Source: Lignipirellula cremea (GTDB taxonomy: Bacteria > Planctomycetota > Planctomycetia > Pirellulales > Pirellulaceae). From it: a stretch of 64,000 nucleotides of DNA. How positions within the stretch are numbered: the first letter of the stretch is position 1; each line of letters opens with the position of its first letter. The stretch is taken from NCBI RefSeq assembly GCF_007751035.1, contig NZ_CP036433.1, positions 5,995,001 to 6,059,000 on the forward strand, given 5' to 3'. The notes beneath the pieces were generated by a model that saw only the letters and a list, made by a program, of their open reading frames with translations, was not told where the DNA came from and ran no database searches. Below, piece after piece: positions 15,129 through 26,593 of this stretch. The translations under genes and the position numbers were made by a program.

Positions 15129-16658
15129 ATGAACCAGGCGAACCGACGCAACTTCCTGAAAACGGCCGCAATGGGCGGCACGCTGGCCGGGCTGGGCGAT
15201 CTGGCCTTTCTTTCCCGACTGTCGCCCGTCTCGGCGGCCGAGACCCAGCTGCCGGCGCCGACGGTGCAGCTGGAGGCCGGGCTGGAGCCGGTGGTGCGGT
15301 TGATCGAAGAAACGCCGCGGGACCAGCTGCTGGAACAGGTGGGCGCCCGGATTCGTAACGGGGACTGGAGCTATCGCGACGTCCTGGGTGGGTTGCTGCT
15401 GGCGGGAGTGCGGAACGTGGAGCCGCGGCCTTCGGTCGGTTTCAAATTCCACTCGGTGCTGGTCGTTAATTCGGCCCACCTGGCCGCCCAGTCTTCGCCC
15501 GCTTCGCAGCGCTGGCTGCCTATTTTCTGGTCGCTGGATTACTTCAAGGAAGCGGCCGCCAAAGATGTGGCCGAACGGGGCGACTGGCGGATGGCTCCCA
15601 TCGACGACGGCGCGCTGCCTCGCCCCAGTCAGGCCCACCAGGCGTTTACCGCCGCCATGGACGACTGGAACGACGGCGCGGCCGATGTAGCGATCGCCAG
15701 TCTGGCCCGTTCCGCCGGCGTGAATGAAATCTATGAGATGTTCTTCCGCTATGGCGCCCGGGACTTTCGTTCGATCGGCCACAAAGCGATTTATGTGGCC
15801 AACAGCTATCGCACCCTGCAGTGCCTGGGCTGGAAAAACGCCGAACCCGTGCTACGGTCGCTGGCTTACGCCCTGCTGATGCACGAGGACTCTAACCCCC
15901 GCACTCGAGACGACGAAGCGGATCGCCCTTATCGACGGAACCTGGAACTGGCCCAAAAGATCCAGGGCGGCTGGCGGGACGGCAAGCTTGATGATGCAGC
16001 CACCTCCGAAATGCTGCAGACCCTGCGCACCGGCTCAAACGATGAAGCGTGCGACCTGGTCGTCGAACAGCTGAACCGCGGCGTGAGCCCGCAATCGGTA
16101 TGGGACGCCCTGCATGTGGGCGCCGGCGAGCTGCTGATGCGTCAGCCGGGCATTGTGGGACTGCACGCGGTCACCACGACCAACGCCTTGCACTTTGCTT
16201 ACCAGACCAGCGGCAACGATGAAACGCGTCGCCTGATGATGCTGCAGAACGCGGCCTTTTTGCCCATGTTCCGCGGCGCCATGCAGAGCCGCGGGAAGGT
16301 TCTGGACCTGAACGTACAGGAGCTGGAAGCGGCCAAAGTCGACGGCGATTCGGGCAAAGCGGTGGAGCAGATTTTCGCCGAAGTCAGCAGCGATCCGACC
16401 GCCGCCGCCCGCAGCACGCTGGGCTACCTGCAGCAGGGGAACTCGGCGAAGGAGTACATCGACGCGGCCCGGCTGATGGTGTTCCTCAAAGGGAACGACG
16501 CCCATGACTACAAGTTCAGCTCGGCGGCGCTGGAAGACTATTTCAAGCTCTCGCCCAACTGGCGGAATCTATACATGGCGTCGAGCGTGTTCAAGTTGAA
16601 CGGCTCTGGCCAGCGCGATAACGGCCTGGTGCAGCGCACGCGGAACGCTTTGGCTTAA
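15129..16658 (+). CDS. Tat-exported, mainly helical protein of unknown function
   Basis: The ATG at 15129 has GGAGG 6 bases upstream and starts a twin-arginine signal (NRRNFLKTAAMGGTLAGL, then SRLSPVSAAE), so the folded protein is probably exported. The 509-residue protein is rich in helices, with His/Arg clusters such as YRTLQCLGW, LLMHEDSNPRTRDDEADRPY, and LHVGAGELLMRQPGIVGLHAVTTTNALHFAY. The last segment contains conserved-looking His residues that could bind a cofactor. I do not know a named family. Tat export and the absence of an Fe-S motif suggest another cofactor-bearing or quickly folding protein. It converges on ftsH. Confidence 0.7.
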   Translation: MNQANRRNFLKTAAMGGTLAGLGDLAFLSRLSPVSAAETQLPAPTVQLEAGLEPVVRLIEETPRDQLLEQVGARIRNGDWSYRDVLGGLLLAGVRNVEPRPSVGFKFHSVLVVNSAHLAAQSSPASQRWLPIFWSLDYFKEAAAKDVAERGDWRMAPIDDGALPRPSQAHQAFTAAMDDWNDGAADVAIASLARSAGVNEIYEMFFRYGARDFRSIGHKAIYVANSYRTLQCLGWKNAEPVLRSLAYALLMHEDSNPRTRDDEADRPYRRNLELAQKIQGGWRDGKLDDAATSEMLQTLRTGSNDEACDLVVEQLNRGVSPQSVWDALHVGAGELLMRQPGIVGLHAVTTTNALHFAYQTSGNDETRRLMMLQNAAFLPMFRGAMQSRGKVLDLNVQELEAAKVDGDSGKAVEQIFAEVSSDPTAAARSTLGYLQQGNSAKEYIDAARLMVFLKGNDAHDYKFSSAALEDYFKLSPNWRNLYMASSVFKLNGSGQRDNGLVQRTRNALA

Positions 16659-16694
16659 TCGCCGGGGAAAGGTATCTGTGTTTGTCGACCAGGC

Positions 16695-16723
16695 AAAAAA
16701 GCGGCCAGCATAATGCTGGCCGC
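16695..16723 (-). terminator. Rho-independent terminator after ftsH
   Basis: GCGGCCAGCA and TGCTGGCCGC form a perfect 10-bp stem with a 3-nt loop. The minus-strand copy is followed by TTTTTT. It lies about 145 bases past the ftsH stop; the plus strand lacks a T-run. Confidence 0.75.
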
Positions 16724-16868
16724 GGTATTGAATTCGAGCTGGAGAGATCAGTCCGATGCCCAGGGGGCAAGCAGGGAACGTCGATTTAATACCTGCCGGA
16801 AATCACAGCAGGCTTTCTGTCCTCTGCAGAATGCATAAGCACGCAGCAATTATTATCACGTCGCCGGC

Positions 16869-18947
<2,079 letters not shown>

Positions 18948-19286
18948 CGAATACCTTTCTCACCTACTGCCGCCGGCTTGAACCGCGCCTGGGAAAGGCG
19001 TCGGGTGGAAACCGTTTAAGGGGGCTGCTTGAGCGAATGATGCAAACGTAACGCTTGAGTGGACTAACAGTTGCGATTGCGAGTTGGCCTAATAGTATAC
19101 GCCGGAAAGTGATCCGTGTATCCCACAGCCGGGCAAATTGCGTGGAGGTTGACGACGCCGGCGGGACGAATTTCGCCGCAGCGTACACTTCGCGCGACCG
19201 GAAAACCACCCTGCTCCTCACCTTGCCGCCAGCCACCCGACGGATGACAATCCAGCCAGGGATATCGTAACAAAAAAACCGTTTGG
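18948..19286. other. Divergent intergenic region between ftsH and the 19287 gene
   Basis: Promoters for both divergent genes should lie here. I found no clear paired hexamers, repeats or small gene. Confidence 0.4.
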
Positions 19287-19781
19287 ATGGGATCTGCTGT
19301 GGTCTGGCTGGTAATCGGAGTCGTTTTCGCCTTGCTGGCGGCAGGTCTCGCCGCCGTGATTGCCATCGGATTCCTGATGCAAAAACGCCAGGCCCTGGGC
19401 CGTACCGATGCCGTGCAGCGTTTCACCCAGCGACGGGAGGAGCTGGAGACCCTGTTTTTTGAACAGGCCGCCGCCAGCGGCAGGCCCCGCGGTTTAGCCT
19501 GGGTCGACTGCGACTTTGGCGCCGACCAGATCTATGCGCGCGACCGGAATTCCGGCCAGCTGCGGGCCCTGGTCCCCGTCACCATTCGCTTTGAAGCCGT
19601 CGCCGGCGGCGGGATGGAAGATAATCCCAACGTCGCCAATTTGAGAGCGGCGACCGCCGTATTTCACTACGACGGTCGCGAATGGTCAACCACCGGCCAG
19701 GTGATCTTTAACCTCGAGCCGGCCGAAGCCCTGCAGCATTTCCAGCATGAACTGGAACCGTGGGACGTAGCAGGCCCTTAG
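19287..19781 (+). CDS. Small protein with one N-terminal membrane helix, function unknown
   Basis: This 164-residue protein has an N-terminal helix (VVWLVIGVVFALLAAGLAAVIAIGFL) followed by MQKRQALG and a soluble domain. The soluble part has a helical stretch (QRREELETLFFEQAAASG) and alternating strands (LAWVDCDFGADQIYARD, LRALVPVTIRFEAV, TAVFHYDGREWSTTGQVIF). The charge pattern puts the domain probably on the cytoplasmic side. It converges on the SHD1 lipoprotein gene. The 14-base palindrome CTCGCTATAGCGAG at 19791 lies between the two stops. No family recognised. Confidence 0.65.
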   Translation: MGSAVVWLVIGVVFALLAAGLAAVIAIGFLMQKRQALGRTDAVQRFTQRREELETLFFEQAAASGRPRGLAWVDCDFGADQIYARDRNSGQLRALVPVTIRFEAVAGGGMEDNPNVANLRAATAVFHYDGREWSTTGQVIFNLEPAEALQHFQHELEPWDVAGP

Positions 19782-19809
19782 GCGCAGTACGCTCGCTATA
19801 GCGAGGCCG

Positions 19810-21354
19810 TTACTCCCGCATCCCTTCCAGGAATCCCTGGTCGAACTCGCTCAGCTGGCTGACTTCGACGCGGAAACGCTCGCCGTTGCTGTCTTCCAGC
19901 CGCAGGCTGCCGTCGGCCAGGCTGAGGTGCTTCCCTTCGATGGCGTACGTGCCGCTGGCGTCTTTCCAGGTGCGCAGTTCGTTCATTGCCTGGGGATTGG
20001 TAATCGCGGCCACAAAGCCCTGGTCGCGATCGCTCAATTTGTCGAACGCGATGCGGAGCCGCTTGCCGTCGGCAGTGACCAGTCGAACGTGGCCGTCGGT
20101 CTCCTCCAGCAACTGGGCCCTCATCGAAAACTTCCCGCTACGATCCCACCACTCCCGTTCCGCGCTGACCGGCGCCGGCGCATCGCCCGGCGCGGTCCAT
20201 TCATCGCGAGGCTTGTCATCGCGAGGCTGGCTGTCGGTCGCCGGGCCGCCTTCTGCGGGCAAACCACTACCTGGGGCGCCCAATGGCGACGGGCTGACTC
20301 CCGGCCCACTCATGCTGGAAGGATCCATGCCGGGGCGATCCAGCCCCGGATCAGGGGCGCCCGGGGCGAAAGAACCCGGTGTTTCCGCTGCGGGCGAACC
20401 GACTCCAGGCGAGCTCGGGACGTCGGCTCCCGGCGCCCCAAATCGCGGTGCTTCCCGATCCGATGCGGCGCCGCCTGGCGACCCAGCCGGCGGCAAGGCG
20501 GGAAACTGTGTTCGCGGCGTAAAAGTATCTCCACCGGGCGCATTCCCCGGTTCCGCCCCGCCGGGTGCGAAGCGGGAACCCGGACTGAACGGGCTTGGCT
20601 TCACGGCTCCGCCAGGAGCCGGCAACGGCGCGGCGCCTGGCTGCAAGGGGCCCGTCGGCGGAGCACTGATGGCCGGTCCGCCAAAATCGGGAGCGCTGTC
20701 TGGAGCTCCCAGGCCGGGTGTTCCTGCAGCCGGCTCACTGCCAAAGGCGCTCGAGCCCGGACTGCCCAGAACCGGTGCGCTGGCCCCCGGCTTGCCGAAG
20801 TCCATCGGCGGTAAACTCGAGTCGCCGAGCGGAGGTTTTGCGGCCGGTCCGCCCAGCGGGTCGGTATCGGAAGCGCCGGCTTCTGCGGAGCCGCTCAGAG
20901 GTGCGAAGCCACCGCCCGAACCCGACGTGGTCGGAGGATCGGTGATTCCCCCGGGAACCGGCTGGACGCGAAACGAATTATCGTCCTGGCCAAAGTCTCC
21001 GCCCGACGGCGGGGCCGGCGGTTGGGGCAGGGTGTCGGTAGCAGCCATCGCCGGGCCGCCCGGTGCGACCGTCCGATTCGTAATCGCGGCCGGTTCCTGA
21101 TGCTGTCCGGCCGACGCATCTTCGGTCAGCGAGCTTTCCAGGGGCGGAGCAGGCGGCGGCGACAGTTTGTCATCGTCGCTGGCTTGCTGGTTTACCAGAT
21201 GCTCTGCTTCGCTGGGGGCGGCGTCTGGTTCCGCTTGTTCCGCAGCGGGTTTTGCCGGTTTGCCGTCTGCAACCAGATCGACGCGTTCGCCGCAACCGAT
21301 CGTCGCGACTGTCGCACAGCCTAGAAAAATCCACGGCCTCCACACAGCACCCAT
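19810..21354 (-). CDS. Lipoprotein with Pro/Gly/Ala-rich linker and two SHD1-type domains
   Basis: The ATG at 21354 has GGGAG 7 bases upstream. It begins a lipoprotein signal (MGAVWRPWIFLGCATVATIGC) with Cys at about 21, so the protein is likely lipid-anchored. Residues about 40-390 are low complexity, rich in Gly, Pro, Ala and Ser with many GAP and PGS turns. The C-terminal about 110 residues contain two SHD1-like units: W-DRSGKFSMRAQLLEE...VRLVTADGKRLRIAFDKLSDRDQGFV and WKDASGTYAIEGKHLS...VRLEDSNGERFRVEVSQLSEFDQGFL. SHD1 (Sla1 homology domain 1) is abundant in planctomycetes; in yeast Sla1 it binds NPFxD motifs. The partner here is unknown. Confidence 0.78.
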   Translation of the reverse strand: MGAVWRPWIFLGCATVATIGCGERVDLVADGKPAKPAAEQAEPDAAPSEAEHLVNQQASDDDKLSPPPAPPLESSLTEDASAGQHQEPAAITNRTVAPGGPAMAATDTLPQPPAPPSGGDFGQDDNSFRVQPVPGGITDPPTTSGSGGGFAPLSGSAEAGASDTDPLGGPAAKPPLGDSSLPPMDFGKPGASAPVLGSPGSSAFGSEPAAGTPGLGAPDSAPDFGGPAISAPPTGPLQPGAAPLPAPGGAVKPSPFSPGSRFAPGGAEPGNAPGGDTFTPRTQFPALPPAGSPGGAASDREAPRFGAPGADVPSSPGVGSPAAETPGSFAPGAPDPGLDRPGMDPSSMSGPGVSPSPLGAPGSGLPAEGGPATDSQPRDDKPRDEWTAPGDAPAPVSAEREWWDRSGKFSMRAQLLEETDGHVRLVTADGKRLRIAFDKLSDRDQGFVAAITNPQAMNELRTWKDASGTYAIEGKHLSLADGSLRLEDSNGERFRVEVSQLSEFDQGFLEGMRE

Positions 21355-21869
21355 GACACACTCCCGTCGACTGACTTTTTTAACGATGGTATCCATCCTT
21401 CTCATTATCCGCGTTATGCCGCGCCGCCTCAAGGGATTCAACGCCTGGTCCGGCGGATTCTGGACTCGCGACCTGATAACCGGCTCGAGTGTCTTATTTT
21501 CTCAATCCAGGCGGCTAATTGTACGAAAAAGTTGTCCCGCCGCCGGAAGAAATCTACAGTAGCAGGGGGGAAGCCCCTGCGCAATGGCGCCGCAGGGCGT
21601 CCGCTTTTTCGCCAAGGGAACGTACCTCGAAACCTGGCCGTGCTACGGTCTTCCCCAGGAAAAACATCCGCATTTCCCCCTGAACAGGCTCACCGCCTGC
21701 GGTTTGAACAGCTTCGGCAAGCTGCGAGGCCTTTCGTCTCCAGCCCCAGGTCGACAAGATGGCTGAGGCTCCGTCGACTCGACACGATGGATACGACGGC
21801 AATTTGCAACGGACGGTGATTCACGCGTATTCCCCGCAGGGAGGGATCGCGGCAACACAGGAAATTAAT
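21355..21869. other. Divergent intergenic region
   Basis: This stretch lies between the lipoprotein start (minus) and the adaptor start (plus) and should hold promoters for both. Open frames here are short and overlap on both strands; none has a convincing signal or start site. No repeat seen. Confidence 0.4.
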
Positions 21870-22751
21870 ATGAATCTGTTCCTTTGGGTGGCGATCGCAG
21901 GTGCGGGACAGCTGGCCGAACCAGCGACCGCTCCGGCCGACGTCGTGATTGAACACTGCCTGGTATCCCTGATCGAACAAGCCCAGGTGCCAGCCGAAGA
22001 AGCCGGCAGCCTGCGGCAGATCCTGGTCGCCGAAGGCGCCCGAATCAAGAAGGGGCAGCTGCTCGCCCAGATCGACGATCGCCAGGCCCTGGCCCAGCAG
22101 AAAGTGGCCGAGCGGGAATGGACGGCCGCACAGAAAATGGCCGGCGATAACGTCAAAGTCCAGGCAGCCGCCGCCGAAGCGCTCGTCGCCGAGTCGCAGT
22201 TCCTCCAGGGGTCCGACCTGCCCTCCCACGATCGCGAAGGCGAACTGTCCGACCGCCTGCTCCGTCGGCTGCTGCTCGCCCCCCGCCGGGCCGGCCTGTT
22301 GACCCAGGCGGCCCAGCTGGATTTTTCCCTGGCGGCGCTGCGCAGCGATGTCAGCGAAGCCGAAGTCGACCAGGCGCGCCTCAGCGTGGAACGCCGCCGT
22401 ATCCTGGCGCCCATGTCGGGCGTGGTGGTGCAAACGTATCGCCATGTGGGGGAATGGGTCCAGCCGGGCGACGCGGTGATGCACATCGTCGGCATGGAAA
22501 AATTACGGATCGAAGGCTACGTGCCGGCCGCTGAAATCTCGCCCCAGGAGGTGATCGGCAAGCCGGTGACAATCGCCGTGCGCCTCGCCCGCGGTCAGCA
22601 GAAGGTGCTCACTTCCCGCATTGAACACGCCAGCCCGCTGGTGGAAACCTCCGGCGGCTATCGGGTCTGGGCGCTGGTCGATAATCCGGAAGAAGGCGGC
22701 TACTGGGTGCTGCGACCCGGACTGGCTGCCACCATGACGATTCACCTGTAG
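21870..22751 (+). CDS. HlyD-like periplasmic adaptor (membrane fusion) protein
   Basis: The ATG at 21870 begins a signal peptide (MNLFLWVAIAGAG), with AGGAAA upstream; the longer frame above it lacks both. The 293-residue protein has the split biotinyl-lipoyl domain of adaptors: RQILVAEGARIKKGQLLAQIDD near the start and RILAPMSGVVVQTYRHVGEWVQPGDAVMHIV after the hairpin. A coiled hairpin (about 80-185) and a beta-barrel (LRIEGYVPAAEI onward) complete it. Such adaptors bridge an inner-membrane pump (ABC or RND) to an outer-membrane channel. No pump or channel gene adjoins it here, so the partner must be elsewhere. The absence of a long membrane anchor suggests a periplasmic or lipid-free form. 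Confidence 0.78.
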   Translation: MNLFLWVAIAGAGQLAEPATAPADVVIEHCLVSLIEQAQVPAEEAGSLRQILVAEGARIKKGQLLAQIDDRQALAQQKVAEREWTAAQKMAGDNVKVQAAAAEALVAESQFLQGSDLPSHDREGELSDRLLRRLLLAPRRAGLLTQAAQLDFSLAALRSDVSEAEVDQARLSVERRRILAPMSGVVVQTYRHVGEWVQPGDAVMHIVGMEKLRIEGYVPAAEISPQEVIGKPVTIAVRLARGQQKVLTSRIEHASPLVETSGGYRVWALVDNPEEGGYWVLRPGLAATMTIHL

Positions 22752-23022
22752 GGCGACAACGCCCCGCCTGCCGTTGCTCCGGCGCAGCCCTGAGTTGCCG
22801 CATAATCGGCTCAAACCACAAGCTGATTATCCCAAGGGCCATGTTTGCCGGGCGAAACACTTTCTCATTGGTCGATTTCCCGGACCGTGCGAGCATAGTA
22901 GTTAAACCCGTCGTCCCCTCCCGGCTGGTTGTGCCAGGCGGATCGGCGCATGACGCTTCTCTCAAAACTGAATTTTTAAACGCCCGCGGCGAACTGAATG
23001 TCGTCGCCCTGGAGCAACTGAT

Positions 23023-24948
23023 ATGTGCGGCATTGTCGGATACGTAGGACCCAACCCAGCGATTGATTTCCTTCTGGCCGGACTGCAGCGGCTGGAGTAC
23101 CGCGGCTACGATAGCGCCGGTGTCGCCGCCCTGGCTGACGGCCGGCTGCAGGTCGTGAAGACGGCCGGGCGCCTTGCCAACCTGGAAGCGGCCCTGCAGG
23201 AAACGCCCTTGACGGGCAACGTCGGCATCGGGCATACCCGCTGGGCGACGCATGGGCCCGCTTCGCAGAAGAACGCCCATCCTCACCTGGGCGGCGAGGG
23301 CGAAGTGGCCGTGGTGCATAACGGCGTGATCGAAAACCATTCGTCCTTGCGAGCCCGACTGACGGCCGCCGGCTATCTCTTCCACAGCGAGACCGACACG
23401 GAAGTGATCGGGCATCTGCTGGCCGAAGCGATCAAATCAACACCGCGAAACTTTTCGCAGGATTCCTCAGCGACGAACGGCGACAACCACGAGCGCACGA
23501 ACCCCACCTCCGCACACGTCCCGCCCGAGGTGCAGGACTGGGCCTTGACCGTAGTGAAGAAGGCGATTGCCTGTTTGACGGGCGCTTACGGTCTGGCGAT
23601 CCTGTTCCGCGACGCGCCGGGCCTGCTGGTCGCCGCCCGCTGCGGCAGTCCGCTGGTGCTGGGCGTCGGCGAAGGGGAGCACTACCTTGCCAGCGATGCT
23701 TCGCCGCTGGCCGGTCGCGTCGAACAGATCGTTTATCTGGCCGACCATGAAATCGCCCTGCTGACGGCGACCTCGCTGCGTGTCGCCCATCAGGAGTCGG
23801 GGCATGTGGAGCATCGCCTGGGCCCCATCCCCGTGCAGCCGGGCGAAGTGGACCGCGGCGGCTTTGACCACTACATGCTGAAAGAGATCTTCGAGCAGCC
23901 CGAATCGCTTCGCAACACCATGCGCGGCCGGCTCGACTTCGAAAACGCGACGGCCGTTTTTGGCGGATTGAACCTGACGCCCCAGCAACTGCAGGGCGTC
24001 AACAAGATCGTCCTCACCGGCTGCGGCACCAGCTGGCATTCGGCGCTCGTCGGCGAGTACATGATCGAGGAGTTCGCCCGGATCCCGGTCGAAGTCGAAT
24101 ACGCCAGCGAACTGCGGTATCGCAACCCGCCGATGGAGCCCGGCACGTTGCTGTTCGCCATTACGCAAAGCGGCGAAACGGCCGACACGCTGGCCGCCCT
24201 GCGCGAAGTCAAACGGCGGGGACATCCGACCCTGGCCATTTGCAATGTGGTCGGCAGCACGATCGCCCAGGAGGCCGACGGCGGCGTGTACCTGCACGCC
24301 GGGCCGGAAGTCGGCGTCGCTTCGACCAAGGCTTATACCTCGCAGGTCGCCACGCTGATGCTGCTGGCCTTGTACTTTGGCCGCTTGCGACATGTGGGGC
24401 CGCGCACCGGCCGCCGGGTGATTGAAGCGATGCGGCAGCTGCCCGACCTGGCCGCCAGGGCGCTGGAAACAAACGACGCCGTGCAGCGCATCGCGACCAA
24501 ATACGCCGAGTGTCGCAACTTTTTATATCTGGGCCGGCAGTACAACTTCCCCTCCGCACTGGAAGGGGCGCTCAAACTGAAAGAGATCAGCTACATCCAT
24601 GCCGAAGGCTATCCGGCCGCCGAAATGAAGCATGGGCCGATCGCCCTGATTGAAGAAGATACGCCCAGCGTGTTCCTCGTGACGCGGGACGCGGTGTACG
24701 ACAAGGTGCTGGCCAATCTGGAAGAGGTCAAAGCCCGCCGCGGCCCGGTCATCGCCGTGGTGGAAGAAGGCGACACCGAAGCGGCCAGCCTGGCCGACGA
24801 TGTGATCGTCATTCCGCGGACGCCCGATTTCCTGCAGCCGATCATCACGGCGATTCCACTGCAGCTGCTGGCGTATCATATCGCCGTGCTGCGGGGCTGC
24901 GATGTTGACAAGCCTCGTAATCTGGCCAAGAGCGTGACCGTCGAGTAG
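23023..24948 (+). CDS. glmS: Glutamine-fructose-6-phosphate aminotransferase (isomerizing)
   Basis: Makes glucosamine-6-phosphate from fructose-6-phosphate and glutamine, the first step toward UDP-GlcNAc. The 641 residues begin MCGIVGYVG with catalytic Cys2. The class II glutaminase domain runs to about 260 (HTRWATHG, HNGVIENH), then come two SIS sugar-isomerase domains (TGCGTSWHSALVGEY, ITQSGETADTL, and LGRQYNFPSALEGALKLKEISYIHAEGY-like blocks). The C-terminus ends KPRNLAKSVTVE, the usual closing motif. Length exceeds E. coli GlmS (609) mainly through a polar insert at about 139-168 (STPRNFSQDSSATNGDNHER) within the glutaminase domain. GGAG lies 8 bases before the ATG. No glmS ribozyme-like structure was recognised upstream. 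Confidence 0.97.
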   Translation: MCGIVGYVGPNPAIDFLLAGLQRLEYRGYDSAGVAALADGRLQVVKTAGRLANLEAALQETPLTGNVGIGHTRWATHGPASQKNAHPHLGGEGEVAVVHNGVIENHSSLRARLTAAGYLFHSETDTEVIGHLLAEAIKSTPRNFSQDSSATNGDNHERTNPTSAHVPPEVQDWALTVVKKAIACLTGAYGLAILFRDAPGLLVAARCGSPLVLGVGEGEHYLASDASPLAGRVEQIVYLADHEIALLTATSLRVAHQESGHVEHRLGPIPVQPGEVDRGGFDHYMLKEIFEQPESLRNTMRGRLDFENATAVFGGLNLTPQQLQGVNKIVLTGCGTSWHSALVGEYMIEEFARIPVEVEYASELRYRNPPMEPGTLLFAITQSGETADTLAALREVKRRGHPTLAICNVVGSTIAQEADGGVYLHAGPEVGVASTKAYTSQVATLMLLALYFGRLRHVGPRTGRRVIEAMRQLPDLAARALETNDAVQRIATKYAECRNFLYLGRQYNFPSALEGALKLKEISYIHAEGYPAAEMKHGPIALIEEDTPSVFLVTRDAVYDKVLANLEEVKARRGPVIAVVEEGDTEAASLADDVIVIPRTPDFLQPIITAIPLQLLAYHIAVLRGCDVDKPRNLAKSVTVE

Positions 24949-25011
24949 CCTGTTCACGACAGCCGCGCTGCGTCGAACGCCCTGGGACGCGTTCGGAGCA
25001 CGGCTGCCGAT

Positions 25012-26556
25012 ATGGACTGGCGAATGACTGGCAACGCACAACGCATTCTGATTTTTGGCGGCATTGTCTGCGCCTGCCTCACTTACGCAGGCCTGCGTTT
25101 CTGGGCCGAACTGGATCAGCCGGCCGCCGTCACCGCGGCCGTCACCACGCTGTGCGCCCTGTGGTGGTGCACCGAAGCGATCCCGATCGCCGTCACGGCG
25201 TTGCTGCCGTTCGTCATGTTTCCCTTATGCGGCGTGCTGGATGACCAGCAGCTGGCGGCCGCCTACGGGGACGATCTGGTGCTGCTGTTTCTGGCCGGCT
25301 TTATCATTTCTAAAGCGGCTGAGAAATCCAAGACGCATCTGCGCGTCGCGCACGGCATGCTGCGTCTGCTGGGAACGGGCTCCCAAAGACGCCTGGTGCT
25401 GGGCTTCATGCTGGCTCCGGCGGTCTGCAGTATGTGGATTTCCAATGCGGCCACGGCGCTGATCATGCTGCCTGTCGCGCTGGCCGCGCTGGAGCAGCAG
25501 AAGGACCGCCGGCTGGAGGCGCCATTGCTGCTGGCGGTGGCTTACGGCTGCAGTATCGGCGGCATGGCGACGATCATCGGCACGCCGCCCAATGCGGTGT
25601 TTGTCGGCGTGTATCGCGATTTCACCGACAAGAGCGTCGACTTCCTGTCCTGGATGGCGGTCGGCGCCCCGGTGACCGTGCTGATGCTGATCGCAGCCGG
25701 CGCGCTGCTCACGCGGGGACTGGGCCGCGGCTCGGAATATGAGCTGCAGGATCTGGGCCCCTGGAAGCCGGCCCAGCGGCGGATGCTGCTGGTGCTGGGC
25801 TGCACGGCCCTGCTGTGGATGCTGCGGAAGTCGCCGGCCGGCGGCTGGTCGGCCTGGCTGGGGAACGCTGCGATTTCGCCCGAGCATTACGCCGGCGACG
25901 CGACCATCGGTCTGGCGGCCGTGGTGCTGATGTTCCTGATCCCCAGCGGCGAAGTCGACAAAGAAGGCCGGAGCACGGCCCTGCTGGATTGGGAGACGGC
26001 CGTCCGCATCCCCTGGGGCATCCTGCTGCTCTTCGGCGGCGGACTGGCGATCGCTTCGGCCTTTCAATCGACTGGCCTGGGCGAACTCATCGGCGCCAAC
26101 CTGGCCATGCTGCAGCACTTCCCGCCGATCCTGATCATTGGCGTCATCTGCCTGGCCGTGACCTTTCTGACCGAGCTGACCTCCAACACGGCGACTACCA
26201 CGTTGCTGATGCCGATCCTGGCTGCCGCAGCCCAAGGCGCCGGCCTGGAACCGGCTGTGTTAATGGCGCCGGCCGCCCTGTCCGCCAGTTGCGCGTTCAT
26301 GCTGCCGGTCGCCACGCCGCCCAATGCGATTGTGTTCGGCTCGAACCGTTTGACCATTCCACAAATGGCCCGTCCTGGCTTTGTGCTGAACCTGATCGGC
26401 GTGGTCGTCATCACAGGCGTCTGCTACTTCGTCGTCGATTTCGAGCACGGCATCGGCAGTCCTGCTGAGAAAGCAGCGCCCGTCGAAACGACGGCTGAAA
26501 GTCCGTCTGAACCCGCTCCCGATTCACCGCCGCAGACCGACAAGGCGGCTCCCTGA
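25012..26556 (+). CDS. DASS/SLC13-family sodium:anion symporter
   Basis: This 514-residue membrane protein has about 11-12 hydrophobic segments. Both halves show the family's paired SNT and TPPNA motifs: ISNAATALIMLP with IGTPPNAVFVG in the first half, and TELTSNTATTTLLMPIL with ATPPNAIVFGS in the second. The early WWCTEAIPIAVTALLP stretch is also characteristic. DASS transporters carry dicarboxylates, citrate, sulfate or phosphate with Na+. The first SNT reads SNAAT, so substrate or ion coordination may differ slightly. The C-terminal about 40 residues are a Pro/Ser/Glu-rich tail. It lies 63 bases past glmS on the same strand and may be co-transcribed. The substrate is not readable from sequence. 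Confidence 0.9.
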   Translation: MDWRMTGNAQRILIFGGIVCACLTYAGLRFWAELDQPAAVTAAVTTLCALWWCTEAIPIAVTALLPFVMFPLCGVLDDQQLAAAYGDDLVLLFLAGFIISKAAEKSKTHLRVAHGMLRLLGTGSQRRLVLGFMLAPAVCSMWISNAATALIMLPVALAALEQQKDRRLEAPLLLAVAYGCSIGGMATIIGTPPNAVFVGVYRDFTDKSVDFLSWMAVGAPVTVLMLIAAGALLTRGLGRGSEYELQDLGPWKPAQRRMLLVLGCTALLWMLRKSPAGGWSAWLGNAAISPEHYAGDATIGLAAVVLMFLIPSGEVDKEGRSTALLDWETAVRIPWGILLLFGGGLAIASAFQSTGLGELIGANLAMLQHFPPILIIGVICLAVTFLTELTSNTATTTLLMPILAAAAQGAGLEPAVLMAPAALSASCAFMLPVATPPNAIVFGSNRLTIPQMARPGFVLNLIGVVVITGVCYFVVDFEHGIGSPAEKAAPVETTAESPSEPAPDSPPQTDKAAP

Positions 26557-26593
26557 TCCCTTCTGTCCCTCTTCTTTTTTCCAAGGCGGCCCG

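Noticed and set aside
22841-23047. A 68-residue frame upstream of and overlapping glmS
   Set aside because: No ribosome site and no conserved features; the glmS start is clear.
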